Shown: positions 32,187 to 41,347 of the stretch, piece after piece
Numbering within the stretch: position 1 is the first letter of the stretch
Layout of the letters: the number at the start of each line of letters is the position of its first letter
Assembly: GCA_016278725.1 (NCBI GenBank)
Contig: JADQBG010000002.1
Span: forward strand, 1 to 64,000
Length of the DNA: 64,000 nucleotides
From: Actinomycetota bacterium
GTDB taxonomy: Bacteria; Actinomycetota; Thermoleophilia; RBG-16-64-13
Reading direction: 5' to 3'
Program-made: the position numbers and the translations under genes
The notes under the pieces: generated by a model
Databases searched by the model: none
What the model was told of the DNA's origin: nothing
The model's input: the letters and a program-made list of their open reading frames with translations, nothing else

Positions 32187-34268
32187 ATGACGGTTTGGGA
32201 TCCAGCGAAGATTCGGAATGTTGCGGTGCTCGGTCACCGCGGTTCGGGAAAGACGTCGCTGGTCGAGGCGGTGCTCTTCACAAGCGGAGCCAAGAACCGT
32301 CTGGGAAGCGTAACCGACGGGACCGCCACCACCGACTATGACGAGGATGAAGTCAAGCGGCAGATGACCATCGCCACCGGGTTGGCTCACGTCGACTGGG
32401 ACAAGCGCAAGTTCAACCTGCTGGACACTCCCGGCGAGGCCTCCTTCATCAATGAGTCCATGGCCACTCTTTCCGTCGTCGAAGGCGCTCTGTTCGTAAT
32501 CAACTCGCAGAACAAGGTGGAGGTCCAGACCGAGCGGCTCTGGCGGCGGGCAGAGGAATTGGGCGTCGCCCGCATGCTGGTGGTCAACATGATGGACCGC
32601 GAGCGGGCCAGTTTCGCGGACAACGTCGCGGCCCTGCAGGACCGGTTCGGCTCGGGAGCCGTTCCCGTGCAGATCCCGGTGGGCAAGGAGCACGAGTTCC
32701 GGGGCGTGGTCGACCTGCTGCAGATGAAAGCCCACATCTACGAAGACAGCTCGGGCCGGAGCAAGGAGCAGGACATCCCCGCCGAACTGCAGGCAGAGGC
32801 GGAGAGCGCGCGCGACGCGCTGATCGACGTGGTGGCCGAGGCGGACGATCAACTGATCGAGAAGTACCTCGAGGGAGAGGCGATCACCCAGGAGGAACTG
32901 CTCAAGGCCATGAAGCAGGCGGTGGAGGAAGGCCGGCTTTTCCCGATCGTGGTCATGTCCTCCACCCAGAACATCGGCACCGATGAGCTCCTCGATTTCA
33001 TCGAGTTCGCCCTGCCTTCGCCGGGCCGCTTTGGCGGCAGGATGGTGCCGACCACGGACGACGGCGAGGTCGAGGTGCTACCGGACGAGGCCCAACCGGT
33101 CGCCCTGTACGTCTTCAAGACGATCTCCGATCAGTTCGCCGGCCGCATCAACCTGGCCCGCATCTTCTCGGGCAAGATCTCGAGCGACAGCCAACTGGTG
33201 AACACCCGCACGAATGACAAGGAGCGGACCGGCAACATCCTTAGCGTGCAGGGCAAGGACACGAGTCCGGTGGATGAGTCCGGCCCAGGCGACATCGTGG
33301 CGCTGGCCAAGCTGAAGGACGTCAGCACGGGAGATACGCTGGCCGACGCCTCGCGGCCGGTCAGGTTCAAGCACTACGAGTTTCCGCCTCCGGCGATCTC
33401 CTTCGCCATCGAGCCCAAGAACAAGGGCGATGAGGAGAAGGTCTCGAACGCTCTGCGAAGGTTGTCCGAGGAAGATCCCGCCATGCAGGTCAGGATCGAC
33501 CCGGAGACCAAGGAGATGATCATCTCGGGCACCACCCAGGTCCATGTCGAGGTGATGCTGGACAAGATGAAGCGCCGTTTTGGCGTGGAGGTCGATCTGC
33601 AGCCGCCTCAGGTGCCCTACCGCGAGACCGTGCGCAAGACGGCCACGGCCCAGGGCCGCCACAAGAAGCAGACCGGCGGCCGCGGGCAGTTCGGCGACGC
33701 CTGGATCGAGCTCTCCCCGCTACCCAGCGGCTCCGGCTTCGAGTTCGAGGACGCCATCGTCGGGGGGGCCATTCCCCGCGGCTTCATCCCCGCGGTGGAG
33801 AAGGGCATCGTCGAGGCCATGGAGCGGGGCACCGTCGCCGGCTATCCGGTGGTGGACATCAAGGTGAAGCTCTACGACGGCTCCTACCACTCCGTGGATT
33901 CTTCGGAGATGGCGTTCAAGATCGCCGGGAGCCTCGCCTTCCAAAAGGCCATGGAGAAGTCGGGACCGGTTCTGCTCGAGCCCATCATGAACGTGGAAGT
34001 GGTGGTGCCCGAGGAGAACATGGGCGACATCATGGGAGACCTGTCCAGCCGCAGGGGCCGTCCCTCGGGCAGCGAGACCATGGGGGAGATGCAGGTGATC
34101 CGCGCGCAGGTTCCCCTGTCCGAGATGCTGACCTACGCGCCCCAGCTTCGGTCGATGACGGGCGGCCGGGGATCCTATACGATGGAGTTCGACCACTACG
34201 CCGACGTCCCCTCACACATGGTGGAGAAGATCGTCGAGGAGACGAACAAGCGCAGGGAAGAGGAGTAA
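32187..34268 (+). CDS. EF-G-like translational GTPase (FusA2 type)
   Basis: A 693-residue protein with the full five-domain EF-G layout: a P-loop GHRGSGKT (16-23), domain II, 'VHVEVMLDKMKRRFGVEV', domain IV 'RHKKQTGGRGQFGDAWIE' and a C-terminal 'MTGGRGSYTMEFDHYADVP'. Two GTPase motifs differ from housekeeping EF-G: DTPGEASF (80-87) has Glu where the catalytic His sits, and the base-recognition NKxD reads NMMD (134-137). This is the EF-G-2 paralogue type, not the main fusA. Its role (ribosome rescue, stress or drug response) is not settled. GAGGAGG precedes the ATG. A leader with a terminator lies upstream. Confidence 0.88.
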   Translation: MTVWDPAKIRNVAVLGHRGSGKTSLVEAVLFTSGAKNRLGSVTDGTATTDYDEDEVKRQMTIATGLAHVDWDKRKFNLLDTPGEASFINESMATLSVVEGALFVINSQNKVEVQTERLWRRAEELGVARMLVVNMMDRERASFADNVAALQDRFGSGAVPVQIPVGKEHEFRGVVDLLQMKAHIYEDSSGRSKEQDIPAELQAEAESARDALIDVVAEADDQLIEKYLEGEAITQEELLKAMKQAVEEGRLFPIVVMSSTQNIGTDELLDFIEFALPSPGRFGGRMVPTTDDGEVEVLPDEAQPVALYVFKTISDQFAGRINLARIFSGKISSDSQLVNTRTNDKERTGNILSVQGKDTSPVDESGPGDIVALAKLKDVSTGDTLADASRPVRFKHYEFPPPAISFAIEPKNKGDEEKVSNALRRLSEEDPAMQVRIDPETKEMIISGTTQVHVEVMLDKMKRRFGVEVDLQPPQVPYRETVRKTATAQGRHKKQTGGRGQFGDAWIELSPLPSGSGFEFEDAIVGGAIPRGFIPAVEKGIVEAMERGTVAGYPVVDIKVKLYDGSYHSVDSSEMAFKIAGSLAFQKAMEKSGPVLLEPIMNVEVVVPEENMGDIMGDLSSRRGRPSGSETMGEMQVIRAQVPLSEMLTYAPQLRSMTGGRGSYTMEFDHYADVPSHMVEKIVEETNKRREEE

Positions 34269-34272
34269 CCCC

Positions 34273-34851
34273 ATTCCAGCCAGCCGTAATCTGAGCGACA
34301 GGGTCCCGGCGAAGATCAAGCCGCTGCAACGGCTCCTGCTCTTCCTCTGGGGAGTGGGGGCGCTGCTCGCGCTCCTGCCCCTGCTTCGCCGGCGCAGCGA
34401 GTCGCCCGGCAAGGCGGGGCGCGACCGCCCTAGATCGGGCGGCGGCGTTCGCGCCGCCGCCGGGAAGCCCGAGGAGCGGTCTGAGGACCAGCCTGCCGAG
34501 GCCGGCGAACTATACCAGCACTTCCAGACGGGCCTGGAGCTCCTTGAGTCCGGCAACCCTGCTCAAGCCGCAACCCGCCTGGAGAAGGCCCGGGCGCTCT
34601 CTCCGGCGAAGACCAGCATTCGCGAGGCACTTGGCCGGGCTTATTTTGCCGTAGGCCGCTGGACCGAGGCCGAGGGCGAGTTCCGCACGGTTGTCGAGGC
34701 CGCGCCCACCAACGATTACGCCCATTACTGTCTGGCGAAGTCTCTGCAAAGGCAGGGGCAACACGAGCAGGCCCGGGTCCATCTGAAGCTCGCCCGGGCC
34801 ATGCGCCCCGGCGACCACCGTTACGGGGGCACGGGCACCCAGCAGGGATAG
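34273..34851 (+). CDS. membrane-anchored TPR protein, probable AUU start
   Basis: A small membrane-anchored protein with a positively charged N-terminus, one transmembrane helix ('RLLLFLWGVGALLALLPLLRR'), an Arg/Gly-rich cytoplasmic linker, and about three TPR units ('AGELYQHFQTGLELLESGN', 'REALGRAYFAVGRWTEAE', 'HYCLAKSLQRQGQHEQA'). The first standard start, GTG at 34354, would cut the membrane helix in half. An ATT at 34273 in the same open frame has AGGAG at 34261-34265 with a 7-base spacer and restores the helix, giving 192 residues (165 from the GTG). I therefore prefer ATT. It follows the EF-G paralogue by 4 bases and may be co-expressed. Confidence 0.65.
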   Translation: MPASRNLSDRVPAKIKPLQRLLLFLWGVGALLALLPLLRRRSESPGKAGRDRPRSGGGVRAAAGKPEERSEDQPAEAGELYQHFQTGLELLESGNPAQAATRLEKARALSPAKTSIREALGRAYFAVGRWTEAEGEFRTVVEAAPTNDYAHYCLAKSLQRQGQHEQARVHLKLARAMRPGDHRYGGTGTQQG

Positions 34852-34881
34852 GCCTCCCGGGTTAGCCGGAGATAGGCTCAG

Positions 34882-34900
34882 CCGCGAGACGATCTCGCGG
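34882..34900. promoter_or_regulatory. palindrome upstream of the RpiR regulator
   Basis: An 8-bp perfect inverted repeat (34882-34889 and 34893-34900) with a 3-base centre lies 24 bases before the -10 box TATCAT (34925-34930). It could be an operator for the RpiR protein or a terminator hairpin of the upstream TPR gene. Confidence 0.45.
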
Positions 34901-34924
34901 GAAGGAGTCGTGCAACGTTGGTTG

Positions 34925-34930
34925 TATCAT
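34925..34930 (+). promoter_or_regulatory. -10 box giving a leaderless rpiR-type mRNA
   Basis: TATCAT ends 7 bases before the ATG at 34938, so transcription would begin at or next to the start codon. No ribosome binding site is present, which fits a leaderless transcript. No convincing -35 is seen. Confidence 0.45.
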
Positions 34931-34937
34931 TAGGTAG

Positions 34938-35831
34938 ATGCAATCCACGGGCAAAGAGCACACTCAGCGAGAGCCGAATCGACCGAGACGGTTGAGCGAG
35001 CTCTTGCGCGAGGGTTTTGACTCCTTTTCGCGCTCGCAGAAAGCCATTGCCCGTTACATCGTCGATCACCTGGAGGAGACGGGCTACCTGAGCGCCGAAG
35101 AGTTGGCCCGAATGGGCAATACCTCCAGCTCCACGGTGGTCCGTTTCGCGCAATCTCTGGGATTCTCGGGATACCCCGATCTGCAGAAGGCGGCGCGCGA
35201 CGAGCATCGTCTGGGCGCCGCCTCGCGGCCGGTGGTGCACGACGACCAGTTGCTGTTCGTGGTCGAAGAGGACTTTCTCACGCGGGCGCTGCGCACCGAT
35301 ATCCTCAGCCTCGAGGAAACCCTGGCCAAGAATGCCCTAGCCGTCTTCAACGAAGCCGTGGACATGCTGGAAAAGGCCGAGCAGGTGGTGGTGGTGGGGC
35401 CGCACGAGGCCGAGGTGGTGGCCGCCCAGGCCGTCTACCTGTTCGAGCTCCTGGGCAAGACCACGCTCGCCATGTCCGAGGCTTCGGAGGCTCACGTCGC
35501 CCGGATCACGCGGCTGCAACCGAACGACCTGTTGATCGCCGTCGGCTTTCGCCGCGCGCACCCCGTGACCCTCTCGGCCGTCCGCAACGCCTCTTCGGTG
35601 GGGGCCAACACCGTGGCCATCACCGACAACAGCCTGTCAGAACTCGCGGGCAAGGCCGATCTCACGCTCTACGCCGACATCGACTCCACCTTCTTCGCGC
35701 ACTCCCTGGTGGGGCCGCTCAGCCTGGTGACCGCCCTCGCCGCCGCCCTCTACTCGCGGGACCGGGAACGGTACGACTCGGGGCTGCAGGCGATCAGGGG
35801 TAGGATCGACGAGTCCGGTTGGCTCAAGTAA
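34938..35831 (+). CDS. RpiR-family transcriptional regulator (HTH plus SIS)
   Basis: A 297-residue regulator. The N-terminal RpiR helix-turn-helix domain (about 15-95) includes 'SFSRSQKAIARYIVDHLEET' and 'NTSSSTVVRFAQSLGFSGYPDLQ'. The C-terminal SIS domain (about 135-275) binds phosphosugars and includes 'AEQVVVVGPHEAEVV' and 'DNSLSELAGKADLTLY'. It would control sugar-phosphate metabolism genes. The target is not evident: the next operon is pdxST, about 90 bases downstream on the same strand. A palindrome upstream suggests self-regulation. Confidence 0.9.
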   Translation: MQSTGKEHTQREPNRPRRLSELLREGFDSFSRSQKAIARYIVDHLEETGYLSAEELARMGNTSSSTVVRFAQSLGFSGYPDLQKAARDEHRLGAASRPVVHDDQLLFVVEEDFLTRALRTDILSLEETLAKNALAVFNEAVDMLEKAEQVVVVGPHEAEVVAAQAVYLFELLGKTTLAMSEASEAHVARITRLQPNDLLIAVGFRRAHPVTLSAVRNASSVGANTVAITDNSLSELAGKADLTLYADIDSTFFAHSLVGPLSLVTALAAALYSRDRERYDSGLQAIRGRIDESGWLK

Positions 35832-35860
35832 GGACAGCCGCGCGGGTTAGGGCTCCGGAT

Positions 35861-35889
35861 TTGGTGCCGTCCGGGGGCTAAGCTAAACT
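35861..35889 (+). promoter_or_regulatory. candidate pdxST promoter
   Basis: TTGGTG (35861-35866), a 17-base spacer and TAAACT (35884-35889), 33 bases before the pdxS start codon, give a plausible housekeeping promoter. Confidence 0.5.
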
Positions 35890-35921
35890 CTATCGGCACT
35901 TACTTTTTCACGGAGGACAAT

Positions 35922-36806
35922 GTGAAGGAAATCGGCACTCTGAAGGTTAAGACCGGCCTAGCCGAAATGCTCAAAGGCGGCGTCATCATGGACGTAACCA
36001 ACGCGGAGCAGGCAAAGGTAGCCGAAGATGCGGGAGCGGTGGCGGTGATGGCGCTCGAACGGGTGCCGGCCGACATCCGCGCGGACGGCGGCGTTGCCCG
36101 CATGGCCGATCCCGAGAAGATCATGGAGATCCAGGAGACCGTGAGCATTCCGGTCATGGCCAAGGCGCGTATCGGCCATTTCGTCGAGGCGCAGGTGCTT
36201 CAGGCGCTCGAGGTGGATTACATCGACGAGAGCGAGGTGCTGACGCCGGCGGACGAGGCCAACCACATCGACAAGTGGGCCTTCGACGTGCCCTTCGTCT
36301 GCGGGGCGCTCAACCTGGGCGAGGCTCTGCGCCGGGTGGCGGAAGGGGCGGCCATGATCCGCACCAAGGGCGAAGCGGGCACGGGCAACGTGGTCGAGGC
36401 GGTCAGGCACATGCGCACCATCATGGGGCAGGTGCGCTGGCTGGGCGGCCTAGAGGAGTCGGAGCTCTTCCGCGCGGCCAAGGAGCTGCAGGCCCCCTAC
36501 GAATTGGTCAGATGGGTGGCCGAGAACGGCAAGTTGCCGGTGGTGAACTTCTCCGCGGGCGGCCTCGCCACCCCGGCGGACGCCGCCCTGATGATGCAGT
36601 TGGGCGCCGAGGGGGTTTTCGTGGGGTCCGGCATCTTCAAGAGCGAGGATCCCTCGGGCCGGGCGAAAGCCATGGTCGAGGCCGCGACCCACTTTGAAGA
36701 TCCCGAGATCCTTGCGCGGGTCTCCCGCGGTCTCAAGTCGGCCATGGCCGGCCTCGAAATCGGCACCCTGGGCGCGGAGAACCTGATTCAGAACCGGGGA
36801 TGGTAG
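35922..36806 (+). CDS. pdxS: pyridoxal 5'-phosphate synthase, PdxS subunit
   Basis: A 294-residue TIM-barrel enzyme that builds PLP from ribose-5-P, glyceraldehyde-3-P and ammonia. It has '[44 protein letters not shown]' broken into the usual blocks, '[20 protein letters not shown]' and the C-terminal '[17 protein letters not shown]'. The catalytic lysines ('[10 protein letters not shown]' and 'IRTKGEAG') are in place. The GTG follows a good GGAGG. The stop overlaps pdxT by 7 bases. Confidence 0.97.
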   Translation: MKEIGTLKVKTGLAEMLKGGVIMDVTNAEQAKVAEDAGAVAVMALERVPADIRADGGVARMADPEKIMEIQETVSIPVMAKARIGHFVEAQVLQALEVDYIDESEVLTPADEANHIDKWAFDVPFVCGALNLGEALRRVAEGAAMIRTKGEAGTGNVVEAVRHMRTIMGQVRWLGGLEESELFRAAKELQAPYELVRWVAENGKLPVVNFSAGGLATPADAALMMQLGAEGVFVGSGIFKSEDPSGRAKAMVEAATHFEDPEILARVSRGLKSAMAGLEIGTLGAENLIQNRGW

Positions 36807-37423
36807 CAACCAGGCCGACAGTTGGAGTCCTCGCGCTGCAGGGCGCCTTCCGGGAGCACGGCCTGGTCCTGCGCGGTTTGGGCGCGGAGGTGCGCGAGGT
36901 CAGGTTGGCAACCCAACTCGAGGGCCTGGATGCCCTGGTCATCCCGGGCGGCGAAAGCACGACCATGGGCAAGCTGATGGAAAGCTACGGACTGACCGAG
37001 CCGCTTCGCCGTTTCGCCGCCGGCCATCCGGTGCTCGGTAGCTGTGCCGGCCTGATCCTGCTTTCCCGCCGGACGGCGGAGGGAGCGCAACCGCTTTTGG
37101 GGATGCTGGACATCACCGTGAGGCGAAATGCCTTCGGGCGGCAGCTGCACAGTTTCGAGGGGCCGGTGCAACTGCGGTTCCCGGGCAGGCCGGCGGAGAC
37201 GTTTCCGGGCGTGTTCATCCGCTCTCCTTGGGTGGAAGAGACCGGGCCCGGCGTGGAAATCATAGCGACGTACGAAGACCGGATAGTTGGCGTACGCCAA
37301 GGAAATCTCTTGGGTGTAGCCTTTCATCCCGAACTGACGGACGACAATCGGATCCACCGGTACTTTCTCGAAATGGCCGCCGAGGCGGCCGGTTCGGGCG
37401 CGGTGGAGACAGAGGTGGCGTAG
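36800..37423 (+). CDS. pdxT: pyridoxal 5'-phosphate synthase, glutaminase subunit PdxT
   Basis: A 207-residue class I glutamine amidotransferase that feeds ammonia to PdxS. It shows '[12 protein letters not shown]', '[13 protein letters not shown]', the nucleophile Cys82 in '[10 protein letters not shown]', and the His-Glu pair in '[13 protein letters not shown]'. The ATG lies inside the end of pdxS. Confidence 0.96.
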   Translation: MVATRPTVGVLALQGAFREHGLVLRGLGAEVREVRLATQLEGLDALVIPGGESTTMGKLMESYGLTEPLRRFAAGHPVLGSCAGLILLSRRTAEGAQPLLGMLDITVRRNAFGRQLHSFEGPVQLRFPGRPAETFPGVFIRSPWVEETGPGVEIIATYEDRIVGVRQGNLLGVAFHPELTDDNRIHRYFLEMAAEAAGSGAVETEVA

Positions 37424-37438
37424 GTAGCGGAGGTAGCG

Positions 37439-38191
37439 ATGTCAGGCCATTCTAAATGGGCCAGTATCAAGCACAAAAAAGCGGCGGTGGACGCCAAGCG
37501 GGGCAACCTCTTCGGCAAGCTCTCGCGGGCGATCACCGTGGCCGCGCGAGAGGGCGGCGGCGACCCCGAGATGAACGCGGCCCTGGCACAGGCGGTGCAA
37601 AAGGCCAAGGACGCCAACATGCCCAACGACAACATCGAGCGGGCGGTCAAGAAAGGCACCGGTGAAGGCTCCGAAGCCGACACCTTCATGCACCTCACTT
37701 ACGAGGGCTACGGGCCCAGCGGCGTCGCGGTTTACGTCACCGCCCTCACCGACAACCGGAACCGCACCGCTGCCGACGTGCGCCACATCTTCGACAAGTC
37801 GGGCGGAAAGTTGGGCACCGACGGTTCGGTGGCCTGGATATTCGAGCGCAAAGGCGTGATCTTCGTCAGCACCGAGGAGTTCGATGAGGACGAGGTGATG
37901 CTGGCCGCCATCGAGGCCGGAGCCGAGGACGTGTTGGTGGAGAACTCGGTCTACGAAATCAGGACCGAGCCCACGGATTTCATGGGCGTGCGGGAAGCGC
38001 TGGCCGAGGCCGGAATAGGCATCGAGGGAGCGGAACTGACGATGATCCCCTCGACCACGGTGGCACTCGGCGAAAGCGACGCCAAGAAGACGATGCGGCT
38101 CCTCGAGAACCTGGAGGACCACGACGACGTCCAGGACGTCTACGCCAACTACGACATTCCCGACGAAGTGATGGAGGCGCTCGCCGAGTAG
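37439..38191 (+). CDS. yebC: YebC/PmpR family DNA-binding regulatory protein
   Basis: A 250-residue YebC-family protein: MSGHSKWASIKHKKAAVDAKRG start, 'DANMPNDNIERAVKKGTG', 'YEGYGPSGVAVYV' and 'DNRNRTAADVRHIFDKSGGKLG'. The family includes transcription factors and, in recent work, translation factors at difficult motifs. It lies directly upstream of ruvCAB, the standard order in many bacteria, with 'ggaggtagcg' before the ATG. Confidence 0.95.
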   Translation: MSGHSKWASIKHKKAAVDAKRGNLFGKLSRAITVAAREGGGDPEMNAALAQAVQKAKDANMPNDNIERAVKKGTGEGSEADTFMHLTYEGYGPSGVAVYVTALTDNRNRTAADVRHIFDKSGGKLGTDGSVAWIFERKGVIFVSTEEFDEDEVMLAAIEAGAEDVLVENSVYEIRTEPTDFMGVREALAEAGIGIEGAELTMIPSTTVALGESDAKKTMRLLENLEDHDDVQDVYANYDIPDEVMEALAE

Positions 38192-38194
38192 CGG

Positions 38195-38761
38195 ATGACG
38201 GCACCGAAGACAGCGGGCCACGGAAACGGTCGGCCCCCGGGGCGCGGCGGGGTGATCCTGGGAATCGACCCGGGCACCGCTCTCACCGGCTACGGTATCG
38301 TCGAAAAGACGGGTAACCGCTTGACCGCCCTCAGCTACGGGGTCGTCCGCACTCCCGCCGGCCTCGAGCTTCATGAACGCCTGGCGCAGCTCTTCGACGA
38401 ACTCTCGGCGTTGCTCGACCGCTATCAGCCCACGGTGGCGGCGGTGGAGTCGCTGTTTTTCAACGTGAACGTACGCACCGCGCTGGCGGTGGGTCACGCC
38501 CGCGGAGTGTGCCTGCTGGCCTGCTCGCAGGCCGGATGCGGGCTCTACGAGTACACGCCCCAGCAGGTGAAGCAGGCGGTGGTCGGCTACGGAAAGGCGG
38601 AGAAGCAACAGGTGCAACGTATGGTCACGACTCTTCTGGGGCTGCGGGAGGTTCCGCGCCCCGATGACGCCGCCGACGCACTGGCCGTCGCCATCTGCCA
38701 GGCCAACAGCATGGCGGTGCTGAACGCCACTCGACGCAGCCGGGAAAAGGGCAACGCGTGA
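38195..38761 (+). CDS. ruvC: Holliday-junction resolvase RuvC
   Basis: A 188-residue nuclease. It has 'ILGIDPGTALTGYGIVE' with the first catalytic Asp, 'AAVESLFFNVNVRTALAVGHARG' with the catalytic Glu, and 'RPDDAADALAVAIC' with the last acidic pair. The first 20 residues are an unusual Gly/Pro/Arg-rich extension before the core. It starts 3 bases after yebC and overlaps ruvA by 4. Confidence 0.95.
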   Translation: MTAPKTAGHGNGRPPGRGGVILGIDPGTALTGYGIVEKTGNRLTALSYGVVRTPAGLELHERLAQLFDELSALLDRYQPTVAAVESLFFNVNVRTALAVGHARGVCLLACSQAGCGLYEYTPQQVKQAVVGYGKAEKQQVQRMVTTLLGLREVPRPDDAADALAVAICQANSMAVLNATRRSREKGNA

Positions 38762-39348
38762 TCGATCGCATTCGCGGAACCCTGGTGGCGAAGGGACCGG
38801 AATCGGCGGTGGTCGAGGTCGGGGGGATTGGATTGCGTCTGGAGATGTCCTCCCACAGCCTGCGCCAATCCGGCCCTGTCGGCGAAGAGGCCGCCCTGCT
38901 CACCTACCTGCACGTGCGCGAGGACGACCTGCAGCTCTTCGGCTTTACCAGCGAGGAGGAGCGGAACCTCTTCCGCCTGCTGATCGGAGTGAGCAAGATC
39001 GGTCCTCGACTGGCGCTCACCACGCTTTCCCGGCGGCCGGCGGAGCTTCGTCGCGCGATCGCGTCCGGCGATGTCGCCCTGTTTCAGTCGATTCCCGGGA
39101 TCGGAAAGAAGACCGCGGAACGGGTGATCCTCGAGCTGCGGGAGAAGGTGGGAGAGGTGGCCGCGGTGGCCGCCGGGGTCACCGAGGAGGAGTTGGCCGA
39201 CTCCGCGGGCAATCTTGCCACCGCACGCGCCGCCCTCGAGGGACTCGGCCTGACTCCGCCGGAAGCGGAGGGACTGCTCGCCGGGCAAGACCCGACAAAC
39301 TCGGTCAACGAAATGGTGCGTCAGGCCCTTTCCAAGCGGCGGGGCTAA
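38758..39348 (+). CDS. ruvA: Holliday-junction helicase subunit RuvA
   Basis: A 196-residue junction-binding protein. The OB domain ('MIDRIRGTLVAKGPESAVVEVGG' in two parts) is followed by helix-hairpin-helix pairs ('LLIGVSKIGPRLALTTLS' and 'FQSIPGIGKKTAERVILELREK') and the mobile RuvB-binding domain III. GTG start in the ruvC stop. Confidence 0.95.
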   Translation: MIDRIRGTLVAKGPESAVVEVGGIGLRLEMSSHSLRQSGPVGEEAALLTYLHVREDDLQLFGFTSEEERNLFRLLIGVSKIGPRLALTTLSRRPAELRRAIASGDVALFQSIPGIGKKTAERVILELREKVGEVAAVAAGVTEEELADSAGNLATARAALEGLGLTPPEAEGLLAGQDPTNSVNEMVRQALSKRRG

Positions 39349-39351
39349 GGA

Positions 39352-40470
39352 GTGGCCGATTTGAGCAATCCCGAGAACGAGCGCCCCGCGCAGTTTGCGG
39401 ACTTTTCGGCACCCGGGGACCCCGCGGAAGACCTCACGCCCGCAGGAGAATTCGAGGCCGACCGTCTGGCCGATCCCGAGGAATCGGGCGACGATCAGGA
39501 GATCGAACGCTCACTGCGGCCGCGGTCTCTGACCACCTTTCGCGGCCAGCCCTTGCTCAAAGAACAACTTTCGATCTTCATCGACGCGGCCAAATCCCGG
39601 GGCGAGGCGCTTGACCACGTGCTGCTCGCGGGCCCTCCGGGACTGGGCAAGACCACGCTGGCCAACATCATCGCCGCCGAGATGGGGGTCGAGATTCACA
39701 CCACTTCGGGGCCGGCACTCGAGAAGAAGGCCGACATGGCGGCCATTCTCACCAATCTCGGGGATGGCGATGTCCTCTTCATCGACGAGATCCACCGGCT
39801 GAACCGCGCCATCGAGGAGATCCTCTATCCGGCGATGGAGGACTTCGAGATCGATATCGTCATCGGACAGGGCCCCAGTGCGCGCAGCATTCGGCTGGAC
39901 CTTCCCCATTTCACCCTGATCGGCGCCACCACCCGTTCGGGACTGATCACCACCCCGCTGCGTGACCGCTTCGTTTTCAGTCACCGGCTGGACTACTACT
40001 CCACGGAGGAACTGGCGGCGATCGTGCATCGCGCCGCCCGCATCCTAGAGGTGGGCATCGACGAGGACGCCGCGGCCGAGATCGCTCTGCGCGCCCGAGG
40101 CACCCCGCGGATCGCGAATCGCCTGCTGAAACGGGTGCGCGATTTCGCCCAGGTGCGCCACGAGGGCGAGGTCTCCGCGGAGGTCGCCCGGGAGGCGTTG
40201 CGTCTGTTCGAGGTCGACGACGAGGGGCTCGACCGGGTCGACCGCGAGATCCTGACGCTCATCCTGGAGAAGTTCGATGGGGGTCCGGTGGGGCTTTCGA
40301 CGCTGGCGGTGGCCATCGGGGAGGAACCCGATACCATCGAGGACGTATACGAACCCTACCTGCTGCAGCGGGGCTTCCTCAAGAGAACTCCGCGCGGCCG
40401 GGTGCTCACACGCTTGGGATACGAGCACTGCGGGGTCAAACCTCCGACCGATGCCGGGCGCCTTTTCTAG
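39352..40470 (+). CDS. ruvB: Holliday-junction helicase motor RuvB
   Basis: A 372-residue AAA+ ATPase. Walker [10 protein letters not shown] (about 94-102), Walker B '[11 protein letters not shown]' (about 140-150), '[15 protein letters not shown]' and the arginine finger region 'PLRDRF' are all present, as is the winged-helix end '[18 protein letters not shown]'. It has an acidic N-terminal extension of about 45 residues before the conserved '[14 protein letters not shown]'. GTG at 39352 is 3 bases after ruvA; a TTG three codons on is also possible. Confidence 0.95.
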   Translation: MADLSNPENERPAQFADFSAPGDPAEDLTPAGEFEADRLADPEESGDDQEIERSLRPRSLTTFRGQPLLKEQLSIFIDAAKSRGEALDHVLLAGPPGLGKTTLANIIAAEMGVEIHTTSGPALEKKADMAAILTNLGDGDVLFIDEIHRLNRAIEEILYPAMEDFEIDIVIGQGPSARSIRLDLPHFTLIGATTRSGLITTPLRDRFVFSHRLDYYSTEELAAIVHRAARILEVGIDEDAAAEIALRARGTPRIANRLLKRVRDFAQVRHEGEVSAEVAREALRLFEVDDEGLDRVDREILTLILEKFDGGPVGLSTLAVAIGEEPDTIEDVYEPYLLQRGFLKRTPRGRVLTRLGYEHCGVKPPTDAGRLF

Positions 40471-40585
40471 TCACCGGCGGGTGCCGGGCTGCTCTTCCAG
40501 ACCCGGACCGAGGCCGCGTGGCTCTTCGCGTTTTCGCGTTGCGCTGCGGTAGAACCCGCTCATATCTGAGACAATTCCTGGGGTA

Positions 40586-41131
40586 ATGCGTACGCTGGTT
40601 CACATCTGCTGCGGGCCCTGCGCCACCGAGACGGTGGCGCACTGGCGAGAGGCCGGCCACGACGTGACCGGTTTCTTCTTCAATCCCAACATCCACCCCT
40701 TCATGGAATACCGGCGGCGGCTGACGGGGGCCGAGGAATTGGCCACGAGCGCCGAATTCGAGCTGCGGCTGGACGAGACCTACGATCCGGCCCGCTGGTT
40801 CGCCCAGGTGCGCCCCCAGGAGCCCGACCGCTGCCGGCGCTGCATCGGCGCCCGGATGGAAAGGGCGGCGCGCGAAGCCGCCGCCGCCGATTGCGACGCC
40901 TTCACCACGAGTCTGGCCATCAGCCCCTGGCAAGACCACGCCGCCATCGCCGAAGAAGGACTGAAAGCCGCCCAGACCGTCGGGGTTGCCTTCCTCTATG
41001 AGGATCTGCGTCCGCGCTACCGGGCCTCGCGCGAGGCCGCGAAACAGCTCGGCCTCTACCGCCAGAAGTATTGCGGCTGCGTGCTCTCCGAGTGGGAGCG
41101 CTACCGCCATAAAGACCGGTTGAGACCGTGA
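40586..41131 (+). CDS. queH: epoxyqueuosine reductase QueH
   Basis: A 181-residue Fe-S enzyme for the last step of queuosine synthesis, of the QueH (formerly DUF208) type. The cysteine pattern is HICCGPC at the start, 'RCRRCIGAR' in the middle and 'YCGCVLSEWERY' at the end, with 'SLAISPWQ'. A -10-like GACAAT (40570-40575) lies 10 bases before the ATG, so the leader may be very short. It is near queA and tgt. Confidence 0.92.
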   Translation: MRTLVHICCGPCATETVAHWREAGHDVTGFFFNPNIHPFMEYRRRLTGAEELATSAEFELRLDETYDPARWFAQVRPQEPDRCRRCIGARMERAAREAAAADCDAFTTSLAISPWQDHAAIAEEGLKAAQTVGVAFLYEDLRPRYRASREAAKQLGLYRQKYCGCVLSEWERYRHKDRLRP

Positions 41132-41346
41132 GTTTCGAGACTCTGGGACGCCTCTTGCTGGTCGCCGGCGCGGTCCTGCTCCTGGTCGGCGCGCTTTTCT
41201 TCTTCCTGGGGCGCTTTGGGCTCGAACGGCTACCCGGGGACATCGTCTGGCGGGGAGGCCGGACCACTGTCTACGTGCCCCTGGGCCTCTCGATCGTGCT
41301 CAGCCTAGTTCTGACCATCGTGCTCAACCTGATCTTTCGCCGCTGA
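41128..41346 (+). CDS. DUF2905 small membrane protein
   Basis: A 72-residue protein with two membrane helices ('LLLVAGAVLLLVGALFFFLG' and 'VPLGLSIVLSLVLTIVLNLI') joined by 'RFGLERLPGDIVWRGGRTTVY', the DUF2905 signature. GTG start in the queH stop; it ends 1 base before queA. It is often next to ruvB/queA in Firmicutes and Actinobacteria. The function is unknown. Confidence 0.92.
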   Translation: MSFETLGRLLLVAGAVLLLVGALFFFLGRFGLERLPGDIVWRGGRTTVYVPLGLSIVLSLVLTIVLNLIFRR

Positions 41347-41347
41347 C

